Of a DNA stretch of 64,000 nt, positions 8,384 to 16,509 are shown piece by piece (the first letter of the stretch is position 1; each line of letters begins with the position of its first letter). Origin of the DNA: Pseudoalteromonas rubra (lineage in GTDB: Bacteria; Pseudomonadota; Gammaproteobacteria; Enterobacterales; Alteromonadaceae); assembly GCF_000238295.3 (NCBI RefSeq), contig NZ_AHCD03000027.1:310001-374000 (forward strand), given 5' to 3'. Position numbers and translations under genes: made by a program. Under the pieces are notes generated by a model that did not search any database, was not told the DNA's origin, and worked only from the letters and a program-made list of their open reading frames with translations.

Positions 8384-9147
8384 TACTTCAGCAGGTCCTC
8401 TGTGATGGTGATGTCGAGTGATTTTAGCGGTTCTTTAGATTCCACATCTTCCAGCTGAATTGTCAATTTTTTGCTGGCAACCTCTTTATATTCAATCGGT
8501 AGTGTCATATCTCGTTGACTGAGCTCTGGGTATAAGCTGAATTGATTCACCCGAAACAGTTCTTCTTCTGCCTCTTTGACGACCAGGTTTGCACTGGTAT
8601 GCCCCGGACCTTGTTTGTTCAGTCTGACTATCAGGTTGCTGGCATCTTTACTGAATGTAATGTCGCTAATCGACAGCTCAGTGACTGAGGACGTGTTTTT
8701 GATGAAAACGGGAATGACAACCTTGTAATTGGCTTTAACCTGAATAGCGCCACTTTGCTCGGTCGGGTCATCACCACTGAGTGCTTCAACCATGAGGTGG
8801 GCACGAAACTCTCCTTCCGGGATTTTGCCTTTTTTCATTAGCCGAACTTTTTGAAATTGTTTGGGCAAAACATCTTTGGCAACACGTGGCCCGACTCGTA
8901 AGTAAGGCTTGGCAGAAAACTCATACTGCTGTGCAAACTTCAATATGCCTTCTTTATCCATTTGCATATCGATAAGCGATATCCGGTAGCTTTGCAGGCT
9001 ATCTGAGGTGTTATAAATGCGCAGTTCGCCGCGGCGCATGTCCTGATCCAGAACTACCCTATGTCTGTCGAGTTTAAAGGTTGTAGCCCACGCCTGGGAA
9101 ACGAATACCGTTATTAGCAGTATCAGAGTGAAAAATCTTTTGGTCAT
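8383..9147 (-). CDS. Periplasmic fimbrial chaperone (PapD-like)
   Basis: 254 residues with a signal peptide (MTKRFFTLILLITVFVSQAWA). The mature protein has two Ig-like halves. The first contains RGELRIYNTSDSLQSYRISLID and the later PRVAKDVLPKQFQKVRLM, where a hydrophobic strand followed by a QxVRL motif is characteristic of the donor-strand-complementing edge of PapD-type chaperones; YKVVIPVFIKN matches the conserved inter-domain region. It is the first gene of the four-gene minus-strand fimbrial operon and overlaps the next gene by one base. It should fold and cap the two DUF4402-like subunits until delivery to the usher. Confidence 0.7.
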   Translation of the reverse strand: MTKRFFTLILLITVFVSQAWATTFKLDRHRVVLDQDMRRGELRIYNTSDSLQSYRISLIDMQMDKEGILKFAQQYEFSAKPYLRVGPRVAKDVLPKQFQKVRLMKKGKIPEGEFRAHLMVEALSGDDPTEQSGAIQVKANYKVVIPVFIKNTSSVTELSISDITFSKDASNLIVRLNKQGPGHTSANLVVKEAEEELFRVNQFSLYPELSQRDMTLPIEYKEVASKKLTIQLEDVESKEPLKSLDITITEDLLK

Positions 9148-9275
9148 ACATCATGCTCTGTGAGTTATTAGTGTAATGAGCTTGGCTAAGTTTTCGGTAT
9201 CATATCCTAATTAGATTTGGCTGCAACCTTTGCACTGTGCGCCCGACAAACAAAGGCGCATTCACTGTGCTCTTG

Positions 9276-10715
9276 TTATTCTTCAACAGAGTGATTATTG
9301 CTGACGGCACCACCGTGAGTGGACTGTGTTGTATCAACAGACGAGATAGTCGCTTGACGCATACTGCCAAAGTAAGTGAGGTTACCCAGGTAATCAGGTA
9401 TTTCACGTTCACTGTTAAATTCGCGAATACGCTCAATCTGTTGATCATGAAATGCTTGTAAAATTGGATTGATTGCTTGATTGGCCCAGCTTTCCAACGC
9501 ATCTGAGCGGATAAACTGATCTTCAAATTGCGCTGCATCATCCAGTAGCTGACTCCACAGTTGTCGTTGAATTTGTGGCGGCGTATCTGCCACATGCTCC
9601 AGTGCATCATTGATCCATCCCAGTCCATATTCATCATAAGCGGTCAAAATATCAGAATAGAGACGCCCACGATCAGAGTCACTTGGCGGCAGGTCTTGTT
9701 GCACCACCATGTCGTTGTTTTCGCTCTGGTAGTACTGACGGTGAGCAGACAGGTCGACTTGCTGACTCAGGTAAGCAAAGATATTCGGCTCACTGTCCTT
9801 ATCAGCTTCATCCAGCATCTCGAGCATGCTGTGCTTCTCAAAAGGTTTAATGACCGTGGCCATATCCAGGATGCCGCGGCTTTGCTCAAAGGTACTTTGT
9901 TGCAGATGGGTATTCAGCGTACTGAGATCTTCTCCTTTGAACTTACCGCTGATCAGTAAATCACTGAAGGTGTGTAGCAGCTCAACCTCTTCCACGGGTT
10001 GACTGAATTTGTGTTTCCAGAATTTCTCGCGGTCATATGAGGTCATGAGCAGATGCTCCTGGCCATGTTCATCAAGGCTAACTGGTGAATCCGGGGCCCG
10101 ATAGCTTGCACCTTGTTCGCGCAGACTGGCAAGGGTTGCAATGGTATCTCCCAGCACGTCATCAGACAAAGCTGCGAGTGCATCGACGAGTTGATCTGGG
10201 ACCTCGTTTCGTCTTTGTTCAGCAAAAACAGGGGTGCTGCCAGCGTCTATTAATATATCTGCAAGTTGAGACAGCGCTTCATCATCTAGCCGTTCAGCGA
10301 TGGACAGCAGGGACTTGCTGGGCTTGATGTGCTCAAGTTTATTCCTTTGCTCGGGTGACAGACGGTCAAGTTGGGCGAGAAACGCATTGATGTCCTCTGT
10401 GTCGTTCAGATCGCCATAAGCATACTCTTTACTCAGCTGACCTTGTTCCGTGTCGGCACTGTGCTGGCTGACAATATGAAAACGCTTAAAACCAAAATAA
10501 TCAGAACGTTCTGCGCTGGGTCTTGGGTAAGTGAAAGGCGAGGCCGGATGGCTCGGGGTGTCTGGTAGCAGTGCTTTTAAGTGCTCGTCAGTGAGAGGGG
10601 TTCCTGAGTCAACAATCGCTGCGTGCTCTGTCGTTTGTAGTTCCTGAGTACTGCGTACTTGTCGATCAGAGAGGTGATCTGTCCGGTTGGGGTAAGTGTG
10701 AAAGTGTAGCTTCAT
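9276..10715 (-). CDS. Hypothetical protein, unknown family
   Basis: 479 residues, acidic and glutamine-rich, without signal peptide or membrane segment, so probably cytoplasmic. I recognise no family. Visible traits: a low-complexity polar N-terminus (about 1-60) rich in His, Thr, Ser and Pro; helical, leucine-spaced segments (DINAFLAQLDRLSPEQRNKLEHI, DEALSQLADILIDAG, QLVDALAALSDDVLGDTIATLA) that look like repeated helical pairs; and a C-terminal helical part around GLGWINDALEHVADTPPQIQ. The N-terminus resembles the unstructured heads of secreted effectors, but no secretion locus is nearby. It is flanked by the fimbrial operon downstream and the DUF1993 gene upstream, same strand, with no evidence of co-transcription. 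Confidence 0.75.
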   Translation of the reverse strand: MKLHFHTYPNRTDHLSDRQVRSTQELQTTEHAAIVDSGTPLTDEHLKALLPDTPSHPASPFTYPRPSAERSDYFGFKRFHIVSQHSADTEQGQLSKEYAYGDLNDTEDINAFLAQLDRLSPEQRNKLEHIKPSKSLLSIAERLDDEALSQLADILIDAGSTPVFAEQRRNEVPDQLVDALAALSDDVLGDTIATLASLREQGASYRAPDSPVSLDEHGQEHLLMTSYDREKFWKHKFSQPVEEVELLHTFSDLLISGKFKGEDLSTLNTHLQQSTFEQSRGILDMATVIKPFEKHSMLEMLDEADKDSEPNIFAYLSQQVDLSAHRQYYQSENNDMVVQQDLPPSDSDRGRLYSDILTAYDEYGLGWINDALEHVADTPPQIQRQLWSQLLDDAAQFEDQFIRSDALESWANQAINPILQAFHDQQIERIREFNSEREIPDYLGNLTYFGSMRQATISSVDTTQSTHGGAVSNNHSVEE

Positions 10716-10794
10716 AAATAACCTTATCCTTGTTACTTAAAGTTAGACACGTATCGGCAAACAAGATCATAACTTTAGAGAGGTTAACGGTCTT

Positions 10795-10821
10795 TCGGGT
10801 CGACAGGGAAGGGTGACCCGA
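10795..10821 (-). terminator. Weak hairpin in the 10716-10903 gap
   Basis: Seven-bp arms TCGGGTC / GACCCGA around a 13-nt loop, about 80 bases after the DUF1993 stop. There is no U-tract, so terminator function is doubtful. The remainder of this gap shows no gene and probably holds the promoter of the 479-residue protein. Confidence 0.3.
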
Positions 10822-10903
10822 GAGCCAGCAGATGTGCTGTTCGTGCACACGGCTGGTTGCCTGAACTACATCATTCCAAGCTTTGCTGACTCATCCGCAC
10901 TGC

Positions 10904-11398
10904 TCAGGAGGGAAATGAAAAGCCAGCCGGGTAGCGATGGAAGCCATCAAAGTCGCCTTTGCCCAGGGGGATGCCTGCGGCGCGCAATATTGCGTATGCC
11001 ATTGAGAAGTGGAATAAAAAGTTAGGCCAGGCGTAAAGCTGAAAGTACTTGTCAGGCTCCAGAGTATGATTGGTAAACCCTGCGACAAAAGTAATGCTTG
11101 TGGGCATCGAATCCAACGAGGTGTCTTGTAATTGCGTCAGGTAGTCCAGGGTGTCGTCCAGTTCTTCTTGTAAGTCTGTGATGCTCACAATGGGTCGCTT
11201 AAAGTTCACGACTTCTCTGTTAAACAAAGGACAGCAGCATCGTAGCGACAGTGCGGCGGCGGTTGAAACCTGCTGGTGAAGGGGAAACATGTCCGGGCTT
11301 AGACGACGCATAAGCAGCTCATCCTTGATGTCGTCGCGTTGCAGTATTGTTTGTAATTGGTTCAGGTAATGTACGAATGGCTCAATAATATCGGTCAT
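10904..11398 (-). CDS. DUF1993 family protein
   Basis: About 164 residues. Family features are RLSPDMFPLHQQVSTAAALS in the first third, a central helix of about 30 residues (ISDLQEELDDTLDYLTQL-like), LPNFLFH-like QLYAWPNFLFHFSMAYAILRAAGIPLGKGDF near the end, and a short tail. DUF1993 proteins are small helical proteins distantly like the DinB/YfiT fold; no activity is established. The longest frame starts at 11422, but the ATG at 11398 has GAGGGAAAC in front and is preferred. It stands alone, divergent from the ABC exporter operon. Confidence 0.75.
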   Translation of the reverse strand: MTDIIEPFVHYLNQLQTILQRDDIKDELLMRRLSPDMFPLHQQVSTAAALSLRCCCPLFNREVVNFKRPIVSITDLQEELDDTLDYLTQLQDTSLDSMPTSITFVAGFTNHTLEPDKYFQLYAWPNFLFHFSMAYAILRAAGIPLGKGDFDGFHRYPAGFSFPS

Positions 11399-11777
11399 GT
11401 TTCCCTCGTTTAGACAAGTCAAATAAGCGAAAAACTATGTGTGCGGCAAGCGGGTGAGCAGCACTTTGTTTTGTTAACAAATTTAAGCGCCTAAAAATAC
11501 GCTTAATTATTACTTTCAAACACCTACAACAAATGTAGTAGATAAAATCAGAGACATCTTTAGTTTAACGGAACGTTTAAAAAACGTGACTTTAAATGTT
11601 TTTTTGTGTACCTTCTTGAGTTTGCTGGCGGATCGCGTACGCGCTTAATTTTAGACATAAGCTCCTTAAGCTGCCAGCGCGTTGTCCTGAGGGCAGGCAT
11701 GTCTTGTGTGTCTGTCGCTGTGGGAGTTAACAGGCACCTGAATTACAAGAATAAAGACAATCCATAAGGAAATTTTA
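11399..11777. promoter_or_regulatory. Divergent intergenic region upstream of the ABC exporter operon
   Basis: This AT-rich gap of about 380 bp contains no open frame of note. It must carry the promoters of DUF1993 (minus) and the exporter operon (plus). Near 11573-11587 ACGTTTAAAAAACGT is an imperfect palindrome that could be an operator; this is a pattern observation only. AAGGAAATTTTA precedes the ATG at 11778 as ribosome-binding site. Confidence 0.35.
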
Positions 11778-12467
11778 ATGCTTAAAATGTCAAAACTGGC
11801 GAAGGCTTATTACACGGACACGGTAAAAACTCAAGCGCTGCAACCATTTGACCTGGAAGTTCAGCAGGGCGAGTTTGTTGCTGTTATTGGTCCTTCAGGT
11901 TCAGGTAAAACAACCTTTCTGAACATTGCTGGATTACTGGAAGAATACTGCGAAGGGCAGTATTTGCTCGATGGTAACGATGTCACAGGCCTGTCCGATA
12001 AGCAAAAGTCGCGCTTAAGAAATGAGAAAATCGGTTTTATCTTTCAGGGCTTTAATCTGATCCCTGAACTGAATTTATTCGACAATGTTGAAATGCCACT
12101 GCGCTATCGCAGCTTTAGCGCCAGTGAGCGCAAACAGCGTGTTATGGACGCTTTGCAGCAGGTCGGTCTGGCAAGTCGAAAAGACCATTACCCACAACAG
12201 CTCTCTGGTGGTCAACAGCAGCGTGTTGCAATCGCACGTGCATTGGCGGGCAGCCCGGCATTTTTGCTGGCGGATGAACCCACGGGCAACCTGGATTCAA
12301 AAATGGCTGATGGCATTATGTCCCTGCTTAAAGATATCAACGCCAAAGGCACGAGTATTTTGATGGTGACACACGACACGGAGCAGGCCAGTCAGGCACA
12401 AAGGATCATAGAGATTAAAGACGGTGTGCTGAGTGAGCGTCTTGCCCCAGAGCAGGCGATTGCTTAG
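11778..12467 (+). CDS. ABC transporter ATP-binding protein (MacB/LolD type)
   Basis: 229 residues, the usual size of LolD/MacB-type ATPases. Walker A is GPSGSGKTT (about residue 38), Q-loop FIFQGFNLIPELNLFDNVEMPL, signature LSGGQQQRVAIARAL, Walker B FLLADEPTGNLDS and H-loop VTHD. The NVEMPL and DEPTGNLDS wording is typical of the mechanotransmission type-VII exporters that move substrates within or across the periplasm. It is followed nine bases later by the first of four FtsX-type permeases, so it probably powers one or both permease pairs. Substrate is unknown. Confidence 0.88.
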   Translation: MLKMSKLAKAYYTDTVKTQALQPFDLEVQQGEFVAVIGPSGSGKTTFLNIAGLLEEYCEGQYLLDGNDVTGLSDKQKSRLRNEKIGFIFQGFNLIPELNLFDNVEMPLRYRSFSASERKQRVMDALQQVGLASRKDHYPQQLSGGQQQRVAIARALAGSPAFLLADEPTGNLDSKMADGIMSLLKDINAKGTSILMVTHDTEQASQAQRIIEIKDGVLSERLAPEQAIA

Positions 12468-12475
12468 GAACACAT

Positions 12476-13807
12476 ATGTTGAGTTATTATTTTAAGCTGG
12501 CATGGCTCAGCTTACGCAAAACGCCATTGCTGAGTGTGCTTATGGTGAGCACTATCGCTTTGGGGATTGCTGCAGCGATGGTGACATATACCGTGAGTTA
12601 TATGATGACCAAAGATCCCCTGCCAGCGAAAAGTGATCGACTGTTTACCGTGCAACTAAGTTCCTGGGGTCCTGATCAGCCATATCTGATGGTCGATGGC
12701 CAGGAAGAGATCCCTGCCATGGTCTCTTACCGGGATGTTCGAGGACTCAAAGCGGCTGCGAAGGCGAAACAGGAAACGGCCATCGGGTTGTTTAAAATAA
12801 TGAGCCGGGCCGAAGAGCAAAACCGCCGTGATGCACAAATGCGTATGATACGCAGCACCCATAACGACTTCTTTTCTATGTTCCAGGTGCCCTTTTTATA
12901 TGGTAACGCCTGGTCTGAACAGGATGATAGCTCAGGTAATCCTGTGGTTGTGATCACCAAAGCCCTGAACGATGAGCTGTTTGGGGGAGCCAACTCGGTG
13001 GGCCGTCATATAGTGTTGGGCGAGTCATTGATGCAAATTGTCGGTGTGATGGATGACTGGTTTCCAATTCCGAGGTTCTATTATTTATCCTCCCAGGTAT
13101 ATCAGGACCCAGAGGCGCTGTTTGTGCCGCTGGAATATCAGATTAACCAACAAATTTTTTCTCATAACGACGTAACCTGGTCGTGCTGGCAAGACGTTGA
13201 AGATGTCGATTTTAGTGTCTTCATCGCGTCTGATTGTATTTGGCTGTTTTACTGGGCTGAGCTGGAGTCAGCGGAAGACAGAGCTGACTACATGGATTTT
13301 ATCAATGCCTATGTTGATGAGCAAAAATCCGCAGGGCGGTTTGCCAGAGAAAACCTCAGTCGATTATTCACCATTGACGAATACCTGCGCTGGGCTGAGG
13401 TGCTGAGTAACGAAAATGACATGGCAGTGTGGCTGGCGTTTGCCTTTTTACTGGCCTGTTTGCTCAATTGTATGAGCCTGATGATGACGAAGTTTTATGG
13501 TAAAGGCAGTGAAATAGGGCTACGACGGGCCGTGGGAGCCAGTCGTAACGACATCTGCTGGCAGTTCCTGTGTGAGGCATTTCTGATTGGTCTTTTAGGG
13601 GGCGTACTGGGCCTGATGTTTGCGCAACTGGGTTTGCAGCTAATCCAGCAAATATTCACCTATCTCAATGTCACCATTATGCAAATGGATCTGAAGATCA
13701 TGCTGATGACACTGATTCTGTCCGTCGTGACTAGCGTGTTATTTGGTTTGTGGCCAATCTATCGTGCAGCGCAGATCCAGCCATCCAGTCAGCTTAAGAG
13801 TTTGTAG
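12476..13807 (+). CDS. MacB/FtsX-type ABC permease A1
   Basis: 443 residues with the type-VII permease layout: one N-terminal membrane helix (LSVLMVSTIALGIAAAMVTYTV), a large periplasmic MacB-PCD-like domain (about 50-310), then three C-terminal helices with the FtsX core including GLRRAVGASRNDICWQFLCEAFLIGLLGGVLGL. It is close in length and sequence to the permease at 15165-16499 (shared KTPLLSVLM, DPLPxKSDR, NDFFxMFxVPFLYG, GRFARENLS), so the two are products of a duplication. Gaps to the ATPase (8 bp) and to the next permease (9 bp) indicate one operon. Confidence 0.85.
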   Translation: MLSYYFKLAWLSLRKTPLLSVLMVSTIALGIAAAMVTYTVSYMMTKDPLPAKSDRLFTVQLSSWGPDQPYLMVDGQEEIPAMVSYRDVRGLKAAAKAKQETAIGLFKIMSRAEEQNRRDAQMRMIRSTHNDFFSMFQVPFLYGNAWSEQDDSSGNPVVVITKALNDELFGGANSVGRHIVLGESLMQIVGVMDDWFPIPRFYYLSSQVYQDPEALFVPLEYQINQQIFSHNDVTWSCWQDVEDVDFSVFIASDCIWLFYWAELESAEDRADYMDFINAYVDEQKSAGRFARENLSRLFTIDEYLRWAEVLSNENDMAVWLAFAFLLACLLNCMSLMMTKFYGKGSEIGLRRAVGASRNDICWQFLCEAFLIGLLGGVLGLMFAQLGLQLIQQIFTYLNVTIMQMDLKIMLMTLILSVVTSVLFGLWPIYRAAQIQPSSQLKSL

Positions 13808-13816
13808 GAGCAAGTC

Positions 13817-15022
13817 ATGAAGGATTTTACCGTCATTCTTAAATCTCTTTGGCACAGTAAAACGTCTCCTATGCTGCTGGTGTTACAAATAGCCGTGACA
13901 TTTACCATTTTCGTCAATGCCGTTTATATGGTGATGCAAAAGCACGAAAAAGTGACAGCGCCCAGTGGCGTTAACGAAAAGCAGGTGTTTTCTTTGTTTA
14001 TCAACTTACAGGAAAGCGGGGAAGCCCGAGTTGCTGAGTTTGAGCAAGCAATACGCGATATTAAAGGCCTGGACAGTGTCGATAATGCCATCCCTGTGAC
14101 CTCTGTGCCCCTGAGTGGGTATGGTCGTTCTGTTGATATTGGTTATGGCCCGGCTGATGAAGATAAGCTCACCTCGAGCGGTTATTACGGCAGTAACTAT
14201 GACAGCCTCGATACTCTGGATTTGCAACTAGTCGCAGGCCAATGGTTTGAAAGAAGTGATGTCTCGCACTCTTTTTTTGGCGCACAGCCTGGCGGGAAAG
14301 TTGTGATTTCCCGAGCGCTCGCTCAAACATTGCATCCTGATAGCTGGCGCGATGTGCTCGGTAAGACTCTGTATGTGCATAATGAACCACAGCAGGTGAT
14401 TGGTGTTGTGGACGACCTCAAGGCGGTCTGGAGCTTTTGGCGACTCTTTGATCATGCTGTATTGTCCCCCACATTTGAAGTTCGGGACAAAGTGGGCATC
14501 ATGGTAAAAGCAAAACCGGCTGCGCTCGAACAGGCCATATTGGACGTTAAAGGTTTGCTGCTGATGACGCCTGGCAGGCAAATCGATAAACTCAAACCGT
14601 TTAGTCAGATCCGAGAGGAAAGCTACCGAACAGACGTTGCTGAGTTGCAAACGTTGCAACTGGTCCTAGTGGGGTTATTGATCCTGACTATGCTGGCCAT
14701 TTTTGGGCAGGCCCGGTTCGCTATTCTGAAGCGCCGTAAGCAAATTGGCACCCGTCGCGCGCTGGGGGCTAATCAGTTTCAGGTGTTGCGTTATTATATG
14801 TTAGAGAATTTCATTGTGACCCTGGTTGGCGTGGTCATTGGCATACTCTGTGCTGTTTTGGTCAATACGCAGCTGGTGAGCTATTTTGGTCTTGCGCCGG
14901 TACCGGCTAACTATTTGACGGTAGGTGCAGTGATCATCCTGTTTGCTGGTCAATGTGCAGTGTTTCAGCCAGCATGGCAAGCTGCGCGTGTTTCGCCGGC
15001 GCTGGCGACACGCAGTGTTTAA
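13817..15022 (+). CDS. MacB/FtsX-type ABC permease B1
   Basis: 401 residues. N-terminal helix (SPMLLVLQIAVTFTIFVNAVYMVMQ), periplasmic domain, and a C-terminal FtsX core with FGQARFAILKRRKQIGTRRALGANQFQVLRYYMLENFIVTLVGVVIGIL, ending PAWQAARVSPALATRSV. The ending is shared with permease B2 at 16510-17718. B1 and A1 differ in length and sequence, so a heterodimeric permease A1/B1 is likely. GGAGCAAGTC precedes the ATG. Confidence 0.85.
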   Translation: MKDFTVILKSLWHSKTSPMLLVLQIAVTFTIFVNAVYMVMQKHEKVTAPSGVNEKQVFSLFINLQESGEARVAEFEQAIRDIKGLDSVDNAIPVTSVPLSGYGRSVDIGYGPADEDKLTSSGYYGSNYDSLDTLDLQLVAGQWFERSDVSHSFFGAQPGGKVVISRALAQTLHPDSWRDVLGKTLYVHNEPQQVIGVVDDLKAVWSFWRLFDHAVLSPTFEVRDKVGIMVKAKPAALEQAILDVKGLLLMTPGRQIDKLKPFSQIREESYRTDVAELQTLQLVLVGLLILTMLAIFGQARFAILKRRKQIGTRRALGANQFQVLRYYMLENFIVTLVGVVIGILCAVLVNTQLVSYFGLAPVPANYLTVGAVIILFAGQCAVFQPAWQAARVSPALATRSV

Positions 15023-15052
15023 AATTCAGGTCACATGATGTGACCTGAATTT
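15022..15052 (+). terminator. Perfect 14-bp inverted repeat between the two permease pairs
   Basis: Arms AAATTCAGGTCACA / TGTGACCTGAATTT with a 3-nt loop, beginning within the stop codon of permease B1. As RNA this is a stable hairpin, without a downstream U-tract, so it could be a partial terminator or 3' stabiliser. As DNA it is also a symmetric protein-binding site; the TCACA-N3-TGTGA order is inverted relative to a CRP site. Confidence 0.5.
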
Positions 15053-15087
15053 AAAGGAAATATAATTAAAATAATAAAGGAATAAGT

Positions 15088-15171
15088 ATGCGATTCAATT
15101 CAAATCGATCAACCTTGTTTGTACCTATTACATCCCCTAACCAGTCTGTCCCGGGGAGGTGGGCATGTTAA
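15088..15171 (+). CDS. Possible 27-residue leader peptide before permease A2
   Basis: ATG at 15088 has AAAGG seven bases upstream and opens a 27-codon frame (begins MRFNSNRSTLFV, ends PGRWAC) whose stop overlaps the start of permease A2 (ATG 15165). The overlap would allow translational coupling or attenuation control of the second permease pair. I recognise no family; it may be a relic or chance frame. Confidence 0.3.
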   Translation: MRFNSNRSTLFVPITSPNQSVPGRWAC

Positions 15172-16499
15172 TCGGTTACTACTTCAAGCTTGCCTGGCTC
15201 AGTCTCAAAAAAACGCCGTTGTTAAGTGTTCTGATGATTGGCACGATCGCGATGGGCATTGCGGCCACCATGATCACCTCGACCGTCAGCATTATGATGG
15301 CCCAAGATCCCTTACCCGAAAAAAGTGATCGGGTTTTCTCCGTGCGTCTCAGTAGCTGGAGCCCGGATAAAGCGTATCAGCTGGCGAAAGGGGAGGAAGT
15401 GATCCCACCTATGCTGACTTATATGGATACTATGAATTTGCTAGAGGACAGCAAGGGTCTACGGCAAAGTGCTGCGGTGATGTACAAAAGTATGGTGCGC
15501 AGTGAAAGTCAGACCGACAAAGAAGCCAAAATGTTGCGCTTTAATTCCGTCAATAATGATTTTTTCGCCATGTTTAATGTGCCATTTTTATATGGTGCTC
15601 CCTGGTCAGATCTAGCGGACCGGGAAGGGGCTGCATTGGTGATCCTGGACAGACAAACCAACGACCGGCTATTCTCGGGTGCTAACTCAGTCGGACAGCA
15701 CGTGTTTATCGGAAAACACCTGGCAAGAATAGTCGGGGTAATTGACAGCTGGTCACCTCTTCCTCAGGTATTTCACGGGCCACATCACGCGCATAATTTG
15801 CCCTTCCCTTTGTTCACCCCTTTTCAATTTCAGGTCAACAACAATCTGTTGTCGAAAGGCGAAATGGGCTGGCAATGCTGGGCGCCATTGGGTGATGGCA
15901 CACTGGAAACTTTCCTGGCATCTGAGTGTGTATGGATCCGCTATTGGGTTGAACTGGAAGCGGCTACGCAACGCGGCGACTACATGGATTATATTAATGC
16001 TTATGTGGAAGAGCAAAAAAGTGGTGGGCGATTTGCGCGGGAGAATCTGAGTAAGATTTTCAATATCACTGAGTCGCTCATTGAAGACCATGTGGTCGAA
16101 GACGACGACTTTATTGCTGTCTGGCTAGCCGCTGCATTTCTTGTGGCTTGTCTGCTCAATTGCATGGGCCTGATGCTGATAAAGTTTTATGGCAAAGGCG
16201 CAGAGGTTGGCTTACGCAGAGCTGTAGGGGCCAGTAAGCAGCACATTGCAATGCAGTTCGGTTGTGAAACTGTACTGATTGGCGTCCTGGGTGGGTTTTT
16301 GGGGTTGGCTCTGGCACAACTGGGTCTGCGAATAACCGCCGATATCTTTGCACACTTGCCCGCGGGCCTAATGCAGATGAGCTTGCCACTGGTAGTGATG
16401 ACCGTTGTACTGGCGGTGCTCAGTAGCACTTTGTTTGGCTTGTGGCCAATCTATCGGGCAGCGCAAACTCAGCCTTCAGCTCAATTGAAGAGCTTATAG
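15165..16499 (+). CDS. MacB/FtsX-type ABC permease A2
   Basis: 444 residues, paralogue of A1 with the same plan: N-terminal helix (KTPLLSVLMIGTIAMGIAATMITSTV), periplasmic domain with NDFFAMFNVPFLYGAPWSD and GQHVFIGKHLARIVGVIDSW, and C-terminal FtsX core GAEVGLRRAVGASKQHIAMQFGCETVLIGVLGGFLGLALAQLGL. The frame also opens at GTG 15159, but the ATG at 15165 with GGGGAGG seven bases upstream is the better start. Divergence from A1 is substantial, mostly in the periplasmic domain, so the duplication is old and the copies may handle different ligands. Confidence 0.85.
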   Translation: MLIGYYFKLAWLSLKKTPLLSVLMIGTIAMGIAATMITSTVSIMMAQDPLPEKSDRVFSVRLSSWSPDKAYQLAKGEEVIPPMLTYMDTMNLLEDSKGLRQSAAVMYKSMVRSESQTDKEAKMLRFNSVNNDFFAMFNVPFLYGAPWSDLADREGAALVILDRQTNDRLFSGANSVGQHVFIGKHLARIVGVIDSWSPLPQVFHGPHHAHNLPFPLFTPFQFQVNNNLLSKGEMGWQCWAPLGDGTLETFLASECVWIRYWVELEAATQRGDYMDYINAYVEEQKSGGRFARENLSKIFNITESLIEDHVVEDDDFIAVWLAAAFLVACLLNCMGLMLIKFYGKGAEVGLRRAVGASKQHIAMQFGCETVLIGVLGGFLGLALAQLGLRITADIFAHLPAGLMQMSLPLVVMTVVLAVLSSTLFGLWPIYRAAQTQPSAQLKSL

Positions 16500-16509
16500 G
16501 AGCCAGACA

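Noticed and set aside
11423..11777. Sigma-54 promoter upstream of the ABC exporter
   Set aside because: A CTGGCGG-like motif exists near 11625 but lacks the TTGC element at the required spacing.
15022..15052. CRP-binding site
   Set aside because: Half-sites are in the order TCACA-N3-TGTGA, the reverse of TGTGA-N6-TCACA; an RNA hairpin or another protein is more likely.
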